Assembly: GCF_008728515.1 (NCBI RefSeq)
Contig: NC_044981.1
Span: forward strand, 112,211,702-112,275,701
Direction of reading: 5' to 3'
From: Papio anubis
Lineage: Eukaryota; Chordata; Mammalia; Primates; Cercopithecidae
Length of the DNA: 64,000 nt
The translations under genes were made by a program, and so were the position numbers. This document shows, piece by piece, positions 46,561 through 58,483 of this stretch. Position 1 is the first letter of the stretch. Every line of letters starts with the position of its first letter. Under the pieces are notes generated by a model. That model saw only the letters and a program-made list of their open reading frames with translations. It searched no databases and was not told the DNA's origin.

Positions 46561-47377
46561 TCAAAATGTATGGCGCCTACAACTTGTGCTGTGTGCCTTT
46601 CAGGATGCAGCATGGCTGGGGAAATCATTTCTCCCTTTTGACTTCCGTGACTTTTGGAGCAGCAAGGGAGGAGAGCAGAGCCCTTTCAGACATGTGGCTC
46701 CAGGAACCCAGCACTTTAAAGAAGCCCTGGTATCCACAGCCAGCTGGAGCCCAGGAAACTCCATGGACACTTAGAGGATGACAACAGCTTTCACACACTC
46801 AGGGGACCACACTCCTTGTGAGGCAGCTATGAATGCATTCAGGCTCTCAGTGAAGACTTGGAGGAAAGAAGCAAGTTTGGGAATAAGTAGCCATTTCTGG
46901 AGAACATGTTAATCCCCCAGCTGGAGGTCTGGGCCTCTCCTGTTACAAATGTAGGGGCTATGGCTGCTTCTTATCTTGCTCTTCTGCAGACCTGTTACAG
47001 AGGAGGCCACAGCTGCACCTCGGGGTGTGTCCAAAGAGAAGGGAGCCAGGGGCAGGGCCATGAGATGCATCACTGTCTCCTGCTCCAGTCTCCGCTCAGC
47101 AGTGGAAAAGGAGCACTCCCCAGACTGAGAACGGGAGCTGGCCGATTCACCTGAGGGTGAGAAGGACGAGCCTAAGTCTGCAGACTTGGTTAAGGAAACG
47201 TTTGATGCAAGATCACAAGGGAGGGAGAAAAGGCAGCTTCGCAGAGAGGCAAGTAATTCAGACCCCGGCACCGTGAGGGGTAGCCGAGACTACTGCCAAT
47301 CTCCAGGGCTCAAACAGAGTCTACTTAAGATCCTGTACTTTGGAAAGTTAACTGGTTTTTCATTGTACGTCCTACAG

Positions 47378-47415
<38 letters not shown>

Positions 47416-47637
47416 TATAAAAGCCCTCAAATATTAATATATCAACTGGTTTCAATAATGCTACCAAAAACGTAAGGTGTACCACAAGGTTAATGTTAAA
47501 GTGCACCTAGGGGATTACACCAGGTGTGACAAAAATTAAAGTGTGAAGCACCCCAGGTGTAAGAAAGTGGAAATGAGACAGAGTTACCTTCCTCATTGTT
47601 TATTCCTCACTTGGAAAATCCTTCCAGAGCATGTCTG
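46561..47637. other. Unique sequence with a TG microsatellite
   Basis: (TG)n at 47381-47413. No gene recognised. Confidence 0.5.
47381..47413. repeat. (TG)n microsatellite
   Basis: About 16 uninterrupted TG dinucleotides. Confidence 0.95.
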
Positions 47638-48335
47638 ACTTAGTCCATCTGTGCTGCTCTAACAAAATACCAAAGGCTGGGTAATATATAAAGAACAGAT
47701 TTTTTTTTTCTTTTTTAGAGACAGATTCTCGCTCTGTCACCCAGGCTGTGATATAGTGGCACAATCATAGCTCACTGTAACCTTGAAATCCTGGGCTCCA
47801 GTGATCCTCCTGGCTCAACCTACTAAGGAGCTAGAACTGCAAATGCGTGCCACTAAGCCTGGCTAATGTTATAAAATTTTGTAGAGACAGCATCTCACTA
47901 TATTGCCTAGGTTGGTCTTGAACTCCTGGGCTCAAGCAGTTCTCCCATCTTAGCCTCCAAAGAGCTGGGATTACAGGTGTGAGACACCATGCCTGACCAT
48001 GAACAGAAATTTTTTTCTCAGTTCTGGAGTCCAAGATCAAGAGGCTGGTGGCTTCATTGTGTGCTGAGGGCCAGGTGTCTGCTTCCAAGATGATGCTTTC
48101 CTGCTGCACCCTCCAGAACACTGTGTCCTCACACAGATCAGAGGAGAGTGAAATCGAAAGCTGCATGAAGCCTCTTTTACGGGGGCCTTGATCTCATTCA
48201 TGAGGGAGGAGCTCTCAGAGCCTAATCACTTTTTAAATGCAGATCCCTAAAGGGCCACCTCTTAATACTATCACATTAGCCATTAAATTTCAACACCTGA
48301 ATTTTGGAGGGGACACATTCAAATGATAGCCGTGC
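47638..48335 (-). mobile_element. MaLR LTR (MST/MLT1-type) in reverse orientation, interrupted by an Alu
   Basis: 'cttagtccatctgtgctgct' and 'ggctgggtaatatataaaga' mark the LTR end. The body resumes after the Alu at 48000 with 'cagttctggagtccaagatc' and runs to 'gggacacattcaaatgatag'. Confidence 0.8.
47700..47998 (-). mobile_element. AluJ in reverse orientation
   Basis: Diverged reverse Alu. Short target duplication 'gaacaga' on both sides. Confidence 0.92.
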
Positions 48336-49200
48336 CTCAGCTGAAAGCCTGAAGTGTTCTTTTTCAAGTTATGATTCACATTCACAAAACACCTGCCCCA
48401 GAATCACCCCCATGAACTTGTAAAAATGCAGATTCCTGAGAACCCCTTCCAAGCCACTGACCCATCATATCGTCATATCGGAGTGAGGTGTCGCCATAGC
48501 TGGGAGCCACAGGCATTAACCTCTGAGAGCCACTGCTTCCAAAGGTGTTCAGTTTAAGTAAAGGATGCCATTCCATTACAGATGGTGACAATAAAAAAAA
48601 ACAAGGAAGGCCACCACTTCTGTCTGCTCACTGATTTCTGTGCATCTTTTGGAGAAACAATCGTGCGTGCTATCTTTCCTGGCTATGTTACCCCTACTGC
48701 AGGCAGGGCACTGTGCTAGGTGCTGAGGATTCAAAGATCTGCAAGACATAAGAACTACCACTTGGCAGGTAAGACAAAACCATCCCAAGTGATGATGAGC
48801 GAGGCAGATGGCTGCTACAGAAAGACACCCTGCTCCCTGGCTGTGGAAGCCAAGCTCAGCAGCATGAGTGCCGGCGGGGCTGCCCAGACTATGTCGGGGC
48901 ACCATTCCTCGGCCACCACTCATCTTTGCTTCTCCTGAGCCCCTCTGAGAACAGATGGCATTGCTAAGGTCCCTCCGTGTTTCTCAGCCCCTGCTGGCAC
49001 CTCCATTGCAAACAAGAGTTGAGAAAACCATCTTCCACAACTTTTGTAATCATCCAGGTCTTAACCCATAGGACGTGGCAAGACTGGTCAAAATGTCAAG
49101 GAATGCGACATTCTGGCAGGGGAACGAGTCACGCACACCCTCCGTCAGCGAGGGGCAGCTCTCCCCTCCCTGGAGAGGATGGTCACCTGACAACCATGCA
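48336..49200. other. Mostly unique, with a possible MER5A-like fragment
   Basis: 'cagaatcacccccatgaactt...aaaatgcagattcctg' at 48400-48440 resembles MER5A. 'ggcagggcactgtgctaggt' at 48700 resembles an L2/MIR end. Nothing else. Confidence 0.4.
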
Positions 49201-49206
49201 GCCAGA

Positions 49207-49368
49207 GCAGGGGCACACAAAGCCGGGCATCCAGGCCCTCCTCCACCGTGGCGGCCAGGGGCACACAACGCCGGGCATCCAGGCCCTCCTCCACTGTGGC
49301 GGCCAGGGGCACACAATGCCAGGCATCCAGGCCCCTCTCCACCATGGTGGGCAGGGACACAGATGTCA
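49207..49368. repeat. 48-bp GC-rich minisatellite, about three copies
   Basis: The unit 'ggggcacacaa(n)gcc(g/a)ggcatccagg...' recurs exactly every 48 bp ('cacacaa' at 49214, 49262 and 49310, then a decayed copy at 49358). Units differ by only a few bases. Because 48 is a multiple of three, several frames stay open on both strands. Confidence 0.93.
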
Positions 49369-51205
49369 TGGCCAGATTGCCTCCACATTGGAAAACAGGA
49401 GGCGCTTTCTCTCCACCCCGCTACAGCAACGTGGATACCCACCACCAGCCTTCCCACGGCAGCCTGGAAATCAGCAATGTGCCAACCATAAAGCATCCCA
49501 TTAGCTTTGACGCCACCTGTTCCCTTCTCACTAATCTCACTGACCCCAGGCCAGCAGTGAATATTCAGTCCAACTCAAACATTTCTTACCTCTCCATGCA
49601 AGACAGGTGCCCTCTGGAGCCAGAGCTCTGAGGCCGCCTCCAGGGAGTGACTGCAGTGGGTAAGAGGCCCACAGTTTAACTTACTAGACCAACGACAGTG
49701 GCTAGAAAGTCCAGCTGTTCCCATGAATTGGACCTGCGGCAGGTGCAGGGAAGTGCTGCAGGCGGGAGCTGAGCCTCTCACACTGGGCTCCTCCCTTAGT
49801 TCTTTCCTCTTCCACAAAGACTCCCTCATCCCCCACCTCTGGGAGGCCTGAGGAAGGCAGGGGCAGAGACAATCCTTGTAACCTTCTCCAGTCCTTCAAC
49901 AGAGACTTCAGCCATCTCCCAAACTCGGGGATCTAAAGGGGTGAAGCAAGCAGCAGCTGGAGCCTGAGGGGAGGGTGGAAGGTTGTGTTTACTGGAGGGA
50001 GGGAGAAGGGAGGACAAGCACATTCCAGCCTTCCTGAGACCCAGGAAGTTCTTGGCATCTTCTGCAAATGCCATTGGCACTGATTAGGCTAGATTTCCAC
50101 CTTTACAACAACAGCTTTGTAGCTTAAGACTCCAGACAAGTAGTGTAGAATAAAATTCCAATTAATTTTGAAAACCCCAATTTTGTTATTCTGACTCAGC
50201 CATAAAGTAGGTTTGCATTGAGGCAGTAAATTGTTGTCTCATCTACCTCTGTTGCTTCTGCTACTAGAACAGACACTCAAATCAGATCACAAGTGACGGC
50301 AGATGGACAGGGAGAAGGAGAGGCCGTGCTTTAATTTTAACAAATGAAGTGATTGAACCACATCTTTATTTTTCAAAGGAAAAACAGTGGCAAATACTAA
50401 CGGGACAAATTATTTATGCTATCTATGTTTCCATTCCCAGAAAGAGATGTTAAATGGTACATGGTTAAACGATTAAGCCTCTCCCCAGAGCTTTATTTTC
50501 TCCTGAGCAGGGAACAATTTGGATTGAGGAGGACATACTCAAAACAACCTTAGAGATTCAAAAAAAAAGTCCTTGGAAGAGAAACTAGATTCAAGAATTG
50601 GATGCCTTGCTACTACTACTTCTGCTAAATATTGACATAAAAGAAAGGAGAAACAGAATGTCTCACACCTAGTGGGCGGTCCATAATTATCTGCTAAGTG
50701 ACTGACTGAATGATTTACTTTGAGTCCCAGTGGCTCTGAACCAGCAAGCTTACACAGACGCTATAAAGGCAAGCAGGGTTGAAGATTTATGGTTGCCCGG
50801 TTGCCCCCAGTGACCATAAATCTTGCCAGCTTCTAGGCTGTTCCAGGCAGTCCAGCTAGAAGCTGAGAAGGCTTAACAACAGTGTATTGCAGTGACTTCC
50901 TTTGGAAGAACCTGTTGATGCTCCTATTTATAGAAAGGAGTGAGAGGTCAAGTAGGACTACAGTTTTAGTCTCTCTAACACAAGAGAGGAGAATCCCAGT
51001 TCCCCACTCACTGAGACAGGTTCTTCAGCCCAGACAGTGACCAGGCTGCACAGTGGCAGGTCTTCAATCCTTGGACACAGCAGAAGATGGGCAAGGGGCA
51101 TTCAGGCCAATTGCTGCCCGTGACCTGACACTGCCTTAGCACTGGGAGTTTCCTGTCCTCTGGCCTCCCATAGCTCTGTGGTCCTAGGCATATTAAAACT
51201 CATCA
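49369..51205. other. Unique sequence of intron 1
   Basis: No repeat or gene recognised. Confidence 0.5.
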
Positions 51206-51209
51206 AGAA

Positions 51210-51382
51210 TGGGCACAGTGTCTCAGATTGGGAAAATGAGAAAGTTCAGGAGAGGAATGGTGGGGATGGTTGCAAAAAAAATAATAAATGTACTTAATAT
51301 AACTGACCTGTACACTTAAAAATGGATAAAATGTTAAATTTTATATTATGTGTATTTTACAACAATTAAAAAACAAAACAAG
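51210..51382 (+). mobile_element. L1M 3' end
   Basis: 'gacctgtacacttaaaaatg' and 'ttatgtgtattttacaac' are typical L1M 3'UTR end sequence. Confidence 0.8.
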
Positions 51383-51670
51383 GGGCTGGGCATGGTGGCT
51401 CATGCCTGTAATCCCAGCATTTTGGGAGGTCAAGGTGGGCGGATCACTTTCAGCTCAGGAGACCAACCTGGGCAACATGGCAAAATCCCATCTGTACAAA
51501 CACACAAAAATTAGCCACGCATGGTGGCAGGTGCTTGTAGTTCCAGTCACTCAGGAGGCTGAGGTGCGAGGATAGCTTGAGCCCAGGAGGCAGAGGTTGC
51601 AGTGAGCCGAGATCGCACCACTGCCTTCTAGCCTGGGCAATAGCGACACTCTATGTCAAAAGCAAAAAAC
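51383..51670 (+). mobile_element. Alu (diverged S/J)
   Basis: Full-length but mutated Alu placed directly at the L1 3' end. Confidence 0.93.
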
Positions 51671-51689
51671 ATCAATCAAGATGTGTATC

Positions 51690-51835
51690 AGTTGTCTCCA
51701 CTAGCAAACTAAGAGCTCCTTGAGGGCAGGAACTGCATTTCTTTTTTTTTTTTAGCCCCCATGTATAACATGGTATCCACACATACACATACTGCAATTT
51801 GTTACTGAGTGAATAAACTGGAGCTCTCTGCCATG
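51690..51835 (+). mobile_element. L2 3' end fragment
   Basis: 'actaagagctccttgagggc', 'aggaactgcatttc' and 'tgttactgagtgaataaa' match the L2 terminus. Confidence 0.75.
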
Positions 51836-52788
51836 TAAAATGCTTAGGCTAAAAACTACCATAAAACGCATTTTCTGAAATGTTCAAGTTAAGAATAAGA
51901 GTAACCCATATAATTGCATGAGTATTTAACTTCCTCTTGAAATTGGCACAGATTTGAAGATGGTCATACAGGTTATATTAAAAAGGCTGTAACTAGGAAC
52001 TGCTCTAAGTATGTAAGCAAAGTACAAAGCAAAAGCAGACACATATTCTTTTTATAACTTTTGTCTTTATTTATCAATTTATTCCAAACAGAATGCCTCC
52101 TAGATCAACTGTCATATTTATTAACTGAGTCAATCTCACCTTTAAATCAGTGTCAATAACTGTATTCAACATGGGTAAGTACTCAAACAAGTAGACTTCC
52201 CCTGTACTCACTGAGATGCTAAAGAATAACAAACATCAACCCCCAAACGGTGGTCAAATAAACAAAACAGGGTCTTAAACTGTGCAACAAATTATAAGAG
52301 CCTCTTTTACGTTTTATAGCAGAACAAGAAAATCATTTTATCGGGTTCACCAAGGACAGAACTGTTTGTGCTAACTGTTTGTGAGTCAAGAGTAGTCAGA
52401 AGCCAAGGTGGTTTAATAAAATGTAAAATATTTTAAATAAAACACTAATCATTTTTGCATCCTACTGGTAAGCAATCAAAGAGCTACTCCTTTAATTAAT
52501 GGAAAAGAATGATTTATAATTGGCATACAAATTGTGGTAGAACATTATTTGGTTCTCTTCACTAAATTACACACGCCACTTAAAATCCTGTTTACAGTAT
52601 CATTTTGTACATACTCTCAAGAGACAAAAACAGGGGTTGCCAAACAAAGATAAATCTTGGCTCAAGCTGTGTCCAAATCCTTATAAGGGTTTTGAATTTG
52701 TTGAGTAACCATTTCTTGGGATAAGTGGAAGATAACAGAAATGGAAGAGGGATTTAGAGAAAAAAGGAAATAAGAAAACCATGACCAC
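51836..52788. other. Unique AT-rich sequence, contains duplicated block A1
   Basis: 52137-52262 is a diverged copy of 55178-55302. No known repeat family was recognised in it. Confidence 0.5.
52137..52262 (+). repeat. Low-copy duplicated block A, copy 1
   Basis: Shares 'gtaagtactcaaaca', 'acttcccctgtactcactga' and 'gatgctaaagaataacaaac' with 55178-55302, in the same order and orientation. Roughly 80% identity by eye. Confidence 0.8.
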
Positions 52789-53149
52789 TGTATTAGTCTG
52801 TTCTCACGCTGCTGATAAAGACATACTCGAGATTGGGTGATCTATAAAGAAAAAGAGGTTTAATGAACCCACAGTTCCACACGGCTGGGGAGGCCTCACA
52901 ATCATGGCAGAAGGCGAAACGCACTTCTTTCATGGCAGCAGCAAAACAGAAATGAGAACCAGACAAAAGGGGTTTCCCTTTACAAAACCAGCAGATCATG
53001 TGAGACATTCACTACCACAAGAACAGTATCAGGGAAACCACCCCCCAAGATTCAATGATCTCCCACAGGGTCCCTCCCACAACACATAGGAATTATGGGA
53101 GCTACAATTCAAGATGAGATTTGGGTGGGGACACAGCCAAACCGTGTCA
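52789..53149 (-). mobile_element. THE1/MST-type MaLR LTR, reverse orientation (solo)
   Basis: Complete 361-bp LTR from 'tgtattagtctgttctcacg' to 'cacagccaaaccgtgtca'. It includes 'aggcctcacaatcatggcag' and is flanked by similar 5-mers (accac/tccac). Confidence 0.93.
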
Positions 53150-54080
53150 TCCACATTAGGCATTAAATAAATGCCTACTGAAGGAATGGATGAAAGCTGG
53201 GATAAGGAGGCTTAGGACAGGGGGCTCCAAAGCCACATCCTATGAATGGCAGAAGGAAATAGAGAATGAGCTTTTATCAAGAGCAGCTGTTCAAAATCAG
53301 AATGCGCTTCCTTGCAAGGACATTCCAAATCTGAGTGACCCAGCAGAGGCAGATGTCGTCCCCTCCCTCCTCCAGATGTATACAGCTACCTCCCACCCCT
53401 CACTCCTCCCCTTCTCCCTGGGCCTCCATCAAGCACTTTAGCATTTACTCATTATCTACAAGATGCAAGCCAAGTTTTCCTTCTCATTTCCTATCTCTTC
53501 CTCATCATAACTCTCTTCTTCATCTTCCTATCTCTTACTCACTCCTGGAAATTATTTTGAAAACGCAGACTCTGATACAGACATCCACACACTCCAGTTC
53601 TAATACAGAAAATGTATTTTTTTCTTGTTTTCCTGTTTTCCTGAGTAGTGTGGCATTTGGGGACCACTGACATAGCCAACTTTCCGTCTAGTGTAGCAGT
53701 CTCTGAGATTTTCCCACATATGAGACATCCTTGTCTCCTCCTCTTCTTTTTCCTCCTCTTTTTCTGCTTCCTGTGTCCTGGAGATGCTGATTAAACAAGC
53801 CTTGTGTGACTTTTTAAAGCTTCCTCGGTGATTTGGATAATAAGGAGATTTGGGAAGCACTGGTCTTGGTAACCTCTAAGCTTCCTTCTCTCAATGAATC
53901 AAAGCTTGGCCCATATCTGCCAGGAACAGCCTATACAAAAAATGATTTATACTCTGTATTTAAACAACAGAGTAAGAAAAAGATAACTGGGAAAAGAGAA
54001 CTGATCCTTCAGAATATTCCAGGGTCTATCTCCGTCCCACTAAAAGGCCAGCCAAATGTGTGACTGCCATGTCATCCTCT
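53150..54080. other. Unique sequence of intron 1
   Basis: No repeat or gene recognised. A CTT/CCT-rich part lies at 53735-53770. Confidence 0.5.
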
Positions 54081-54083
54081 AGC

Positions 54084-54766
54084 ACAGGGGTCCCAACCCC
54101 AGGCCATGGACTAGTACTAGTCCTGAAAGATGAGAGGCCCTGAAAGATGAGACACTGTGTGGAAACAGAGAGGGCAAGAAAACAGGCCTGTAGGTGAAGG
54201 AACCATTGTGGAAAACCAGCTCAGTCCGGTCTTCAGATGATTCCAGAGCCAGTCACCATCTGACTCCAACTGTGCGAGCCCAAGAGGGAACCACCCAGCT
54301 GAGCCCAATCAACCCCCAGAACCATGAAATATAATGATACATATTGTGTTAAGCTACTGAGATTTGGGGGTGTTTTGCGGCATTCAACAACAGACACCTG
54401 GAGCAGATAGGTAATTTGCCAATCTGAATCTCCTTTAAAGCATAGTGGTACTGGTCCGTGGCCTGTTTGGCACCAGGCCACACAGTAGGAGGTGAGCATG
54501 GACAAGAAAGCATTACCGCCTGAGCCCCGCCTCCCGTCAGATCAATGGCAGCATTAGATTCTCATAGGAGTGCAAACCCTATTGTGAACCACGCACGAAA
54601 GGGATCTGGGTTGCGTGTTCCTTATGAGAATCCAATGCCTGATAATCTGACATGGAATAGTTTCATCCCAAAACCATCTGCCCCCAACCCCCTGGTCTGC
54701 GAAAAAAATTGTCTCCCATGAAACCGGTCCCTGGTGCCAAAAAGGTTGGGGACCACTGCTCTAGCA
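54084..54766. mobile_element. hAT-type DNA transposon split by a MaLR LTR
   Basis: Terminal inverted repeats 'caggggtcccaaccccaggc' (54085) and 'aaggttggggaccactg' (54744) bound the element. Inside are 'ggtactggtccgtggcctgt' and 'gattctcataggagtgcaaa', which is repeated inverted near 54624. An LTR occupies about 54150-54420. Confidence 0.7.
54150..54420 (+). mobile_element. MLT1-like LTR fragment nested in the hAT element
   Basis: 'gtgttaagctactgagattt', 'gggggtgttttgcggcattc' and 'aacaacagacac' match MLT1 3' ends. The 5' edge is uncertain. Confidence 0.6.
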
Positions 54767-55177
54767 GACTCGAGTACAACACAAATAATCAGGGTCAGGA
54801 TTTGGAGACAACAAAATAAGCAGGCAGCCCAGCCGGCATCCAAATCAAGTCCACAGAATGAATGGGAAAAGTCAAAACGGGCCAGCCTAAACCTGCAGCC
54901 AATCAAATCTCATGCATAGAATTTCATGCTCTGTGAGGACCCTGAGAAGAGAATTCAGTAGTACCCTTTAGGGAGACATTGAGAAACAGAATCTGGAATG
55001 GTGCTCATTCCCAGACACTGAGTCAGCAAGCTCCAGCCTCTGCGCACAGTCATCTGCACCTGGAACCCTCTTCTTTCCCTATCTACACCTCAAATTCCAG
55101 TTCAGAGACCACTCCGGTGCCTGAAATCATTTCCCTCATCAATAGTCAGCAGGGTAAGGTCTCCCTCCTATAAAGTC

Positions 55178-55302
55178 TCACCTTTGAATTTCATGTCAAT
55201 AACCACATTCAATGTGCATAAGTACTCAAACACACAGATTTCCCCTATACTCTCTGAGATGCTAAAGGATAGCAAACATCCACCACCAAGCAGTTAAATA
55301 TA
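55178..55302 (+). repeat. Low-copy duplicated block A, copy 2
   Basis: Homologous to 52137-52262 (see there). Confidence 0.8.
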
Positions 55303-55317
55303 CAGGTACTATATTGC

Positions 55318-55425
55318 CTCCAACATAAAAGATGACTTGATACTATATTGCAGATGAGACTAGAACATTTCCCCAATCTTCCACAAGGAGAGCAGAATGT
55401 TTTCCAAATTCAATCAAGGATCTAT
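55318..55425 (+). repeat. Low-copy duplicated block B, copy 1
   Basis: 'gcctccaacataaaagatga' and 'gcagaatgttttccaaat' recur in the same order at 57359-57465. Identity is near 88% by eye. Confidence 0.85.
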
Positions 55426-55584
55426 GATGCTTAAATGAAGATTCTAAGAGCAGGTGTTATGGTCTTTGCCCCCTGTCACACTGTTGCAGACGCTCTGAGA
55501 GACATACCGACATCTGATGTACTCATGTCTCTCCCAAGTTTGAGAACTGTTCTTTGCACACAGTCAATATATAAACATCTGGTG

Positions 55585-56880
55585 GATAAATTCACTCCAC
55601 AGATACTTATTGAATGCCTGCTATATGTCAGGCATTATTCCAGATGCTGGGAATAGAGCAGGAAACAAAATTGACAGAATCTTTGCACTCCTGGCTTTTA
55701 GATGTGCAAAATAATGTTAGTAGGAGATAAGTGCTATAGGGAAAAGCAAAGTAGGAAAAGGAGCCAGGAAGTGTGGAGGCTGCTGTCACTTCAACAACAG
55801 TTGATCCTGGAAGGTTCACTGGGAGTCTGACATACCATAAAGTCCTGAAAGAGGTGAGGGAGGGAACCATGTAGAACGTTCCAGACAGAGGGAACAGTAA
55901 GCTGCAGAGCCCAGAGGAGAAAACATGTGAGGACCAAGGAGGCCAATGTGGGGAGCAGAGAGAGTGAAGGGCAAAGAAGTGGGGGATCAGAGAGGTAACC
56001 GTATGGGTAGGGTGGGGGAATCAGATCACACAGGTGGTATAGACCAGCGTAAAGACATAACCACTGTACAGCATTTGACTTACATTAACAGGATCACTCT
56101 GGCATCTAGGTTGAGGATAGGGAGCAAGAGAAGAAGAAGGGAGGGCAGGTAAGGGCTGCAAAAGTAATACAAGCAAGAGAACTTGGTGGTATGGACCAAC
56201 GTAGAGGAGGCCAGACTCTGGGTCTATTTTGAAGGTAGAGCCAATGGGATTTGCTGACAAATTGACTATAGAATGAAAAATATGGTGGGCGTGGTGGCTC
56301 ACGGCTATAATCCCAGCACTTTGGGAGGCTGAGGAGGGTGGATCATGAGCTCAAGAGATCAAGACCATTGTGACCAACATTGTGAAACTCCGTCTCTACT
56401 AAAAATACAAAAGTTAGCTGGGCGTGCTGGCGCGCGCCTGTAGTCCCAGCTACTTGGGAGGCTGAGGCAGGAGAATCGCTTGAACCTGGGAGGCGGAGGT
56501 TACAGTGAGCCGAGGTCATGCAACTGCACTCCAGCCTGGTGAAAGAGAGAGACTCCATCTCAAAAAAAAAAAAGAAGGCAAAATACAGAGACCTAGGATG
56601 ACTTTGAGCAACTGTTAGGATGAAGTTGCCATTCTTGACATGCATAAAGTGGGGAGGAAGAGCCGTGGAGAAAGGAGGGTTGAAGATCAGGAGCTGGGTT
56701 TTGGGCAAACTAAGGCTGAGCTTCCTACTAAGCATCCAGGTGGAGACATTGAAGAGGAAGTTGGAGATATAAGAATGAAGTTTCATAAACGGGTCCAGGC
56801 TAGAGATATACATTTGTGATTTACCAGTACATAGACAGCATTTTAAGCCATGAGACTAAGAACCTCAAAAGATAGCATGT
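55585..56880 (-). mobile_element. L2 LINE, reverse orientation, interrupted by an Alu
   Basis: Reverse L2 from 'ttattgaatgcctgctatat' through 'gagggaacagtaagctgcag', 'aacaggatcactctggcatc' and, after the Alu, 'gcatccaggtggagacattg' and 'gctagagatatacatttgtg'. Confidence 0.75.
56283..56573 (+). mobile_element. AluS/Y
   Basis: Full-length, with A-tail 56562-56573. Confidence 0.94.
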
Positions 56881-57822
56881 AGAAGGATAAGAAAGATGAC
56901 ATGGTTTGCCCTGGGTCAGGCATCAAGGGAGAATTTGACCAAAACCATCCTTTTCTCGCCTTTAACCTACAAGTTGGAATCAAGGACAGGCTACATGCCT
57001 AAGAAAGCCTTGCTGAAGGGTGACCATTGGCTTTCACCTTCCTGTAGACGCCTGGAGGGGTTCTGTGTTGGGGGGTTGAGGGACAGATTTATGTGACTCA
57101 TTTAAAAGAACAGAAAGGTAGTAGAAGCTGCTGGATTCAGTTAGAACCACTCAGGGTCAAGATTCCAAACTGTGGCTGTTGATGCCAAGGAATAGACAGT
57201 TTTATCCAGAGGTGTGCTTGATAAGAAAGCATTCTATATCAGTTTGAAGAAAGGTTTCAAAGGTTTCAAATGGGAGCAATCCTAGAATGTAAAGTCAGAA
57301 ATGTTCCTTACTGAAAGAAAAGCAAAAACATCAATGATAAGTTTAGCCATCAACAGAAAGCCTCCAACATAAAAGATGACTTAATACTATATTGAAGATG
57401 AGACTAGAATATGTCTCAATCTTCCACAAAAAAAGCAGAATGTTTTCCAAATGCAACAAAGACAGCCAGGTGTCTTCCTTATCCAATCAAGAGGCTAGAG
57501 TCTGGCTCAAATCCAATAACAGTGGCCCTGAGAAATGGGACTAGAATGTACAGCAAGTCATGCAGGAACACTAACGTCTGCTCTATTGCATTATGATCCC
57601 TGTCTGGGGTGGTGCTGTGTCAACAGAAATAGATTAAGAAATGGGGTGTGAGGGGTAGAGTGCTATCAAATAGTTCAAATGCATCACTGTTCACCTGGTG
57701 CTTTTGGGGAGAAGGGAGTACACAGGCCCTCAAGGATTGATCTCAATGCTGTCCAGAAAAAAGAACTTACAAGAAGGAGGAATTTAGTGAGTGAGCAAAG
57801 GTTAATTAAAACATCCTATAAG
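56881..57822. other. Unique sequence, contains duplicated block B2
   Basis: 57359-57465 is the second copy of block B. Otherwise nothing recognised. Confidence 0.5.
57359..57465 (+). repeat. Low-copy duplicated block B, copy 2
   Basis: Homologous to 55318-55425. Confidence 0.85.
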
Positions 57823-58130
57823 GGACAGGCGCGGTGGCTCACGCTTGTAATCCCAGCACTTTGGGAGGCTGAGGCAGGCGGATCACCTGAGGTCAGGAGT
57901 TTGAGACCAGCCTGACCAACATGACAAAACCAGTCTCTACTAAAAATACAAAAGTTAGCCAGGCATGGTGGTGCGTGCCTGTGATCCCAGCTACTCAGGA
58001 GGCTGAGGCAGGAGAATCGCTTGAACCTGGGAGGCAGAGGTTGCAGTGAGCCGAGATTGCGGCATTGCACTCCACCTCTGGGCGACAGAGCGAGACTCTG
58101 TCTAAAATAAATAAATAAATAAATAATTTA
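57823..58130 (+). mobile_element. AluS with an (AAAT)n tail
   Basis: Full-length. The tail became AAAT repeats at 58105-58127. Target duplication 'atcctataag' versus 'atcctgtaag'. Confidence 0.95.
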
Positions 58131-58180
58131 AAAAATTAAAAATCCTGTAAGAAAAAATGGCCCATAAGAAGGTAATTCCT

Positions 58181-58483
58181 GGCCGGGCACAGTGGCTCAT
58201 GCCTGTAATCCCAACACTTTGGGAGGCCAAGTGGGGCGGATCATGAGGTCAGGAGATCAAGACCATCCTGGCTAACACGGTGAAACCCTGTCTCTACTAA
58301 AAACACAAAAAATTAGCCGAGCATGGTGGCGGACACCTGTAGTCCCAGCTACTCAGGAGGCTGAAGCAGGAGAATGGTGTGAACCCAGGAGGCAGAGCTT
58401 GCAGTGAGCCGAGATCGCTCCACTGCACTCCAGCCTGGGCGACAGAGCGAGACTCTGTCTCAAAAAACAACAGCAACAAAAAA
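58181..58483 (+). mobile_element. AluY
   Basis: Y-type text 'ggtcaggagatcaagaccat' and 'ggcagagcttgcagtgagcc'. Target duplication 'aagaaggtaattcct' versus 'aagaagataattctt'. Confidence 0.95.

Noticed and set aside
49207..49368. CRISPR-like array
   Set aside because: Direct tandem repeats without unique spacers, in a primate genome.
48977..49631. Possible repeat-protein gene with 16-residue periodicity
   Set aside because: The periodicity comes from the 48-bp minisatellite and appears in frames of both strands. No gene context was found.
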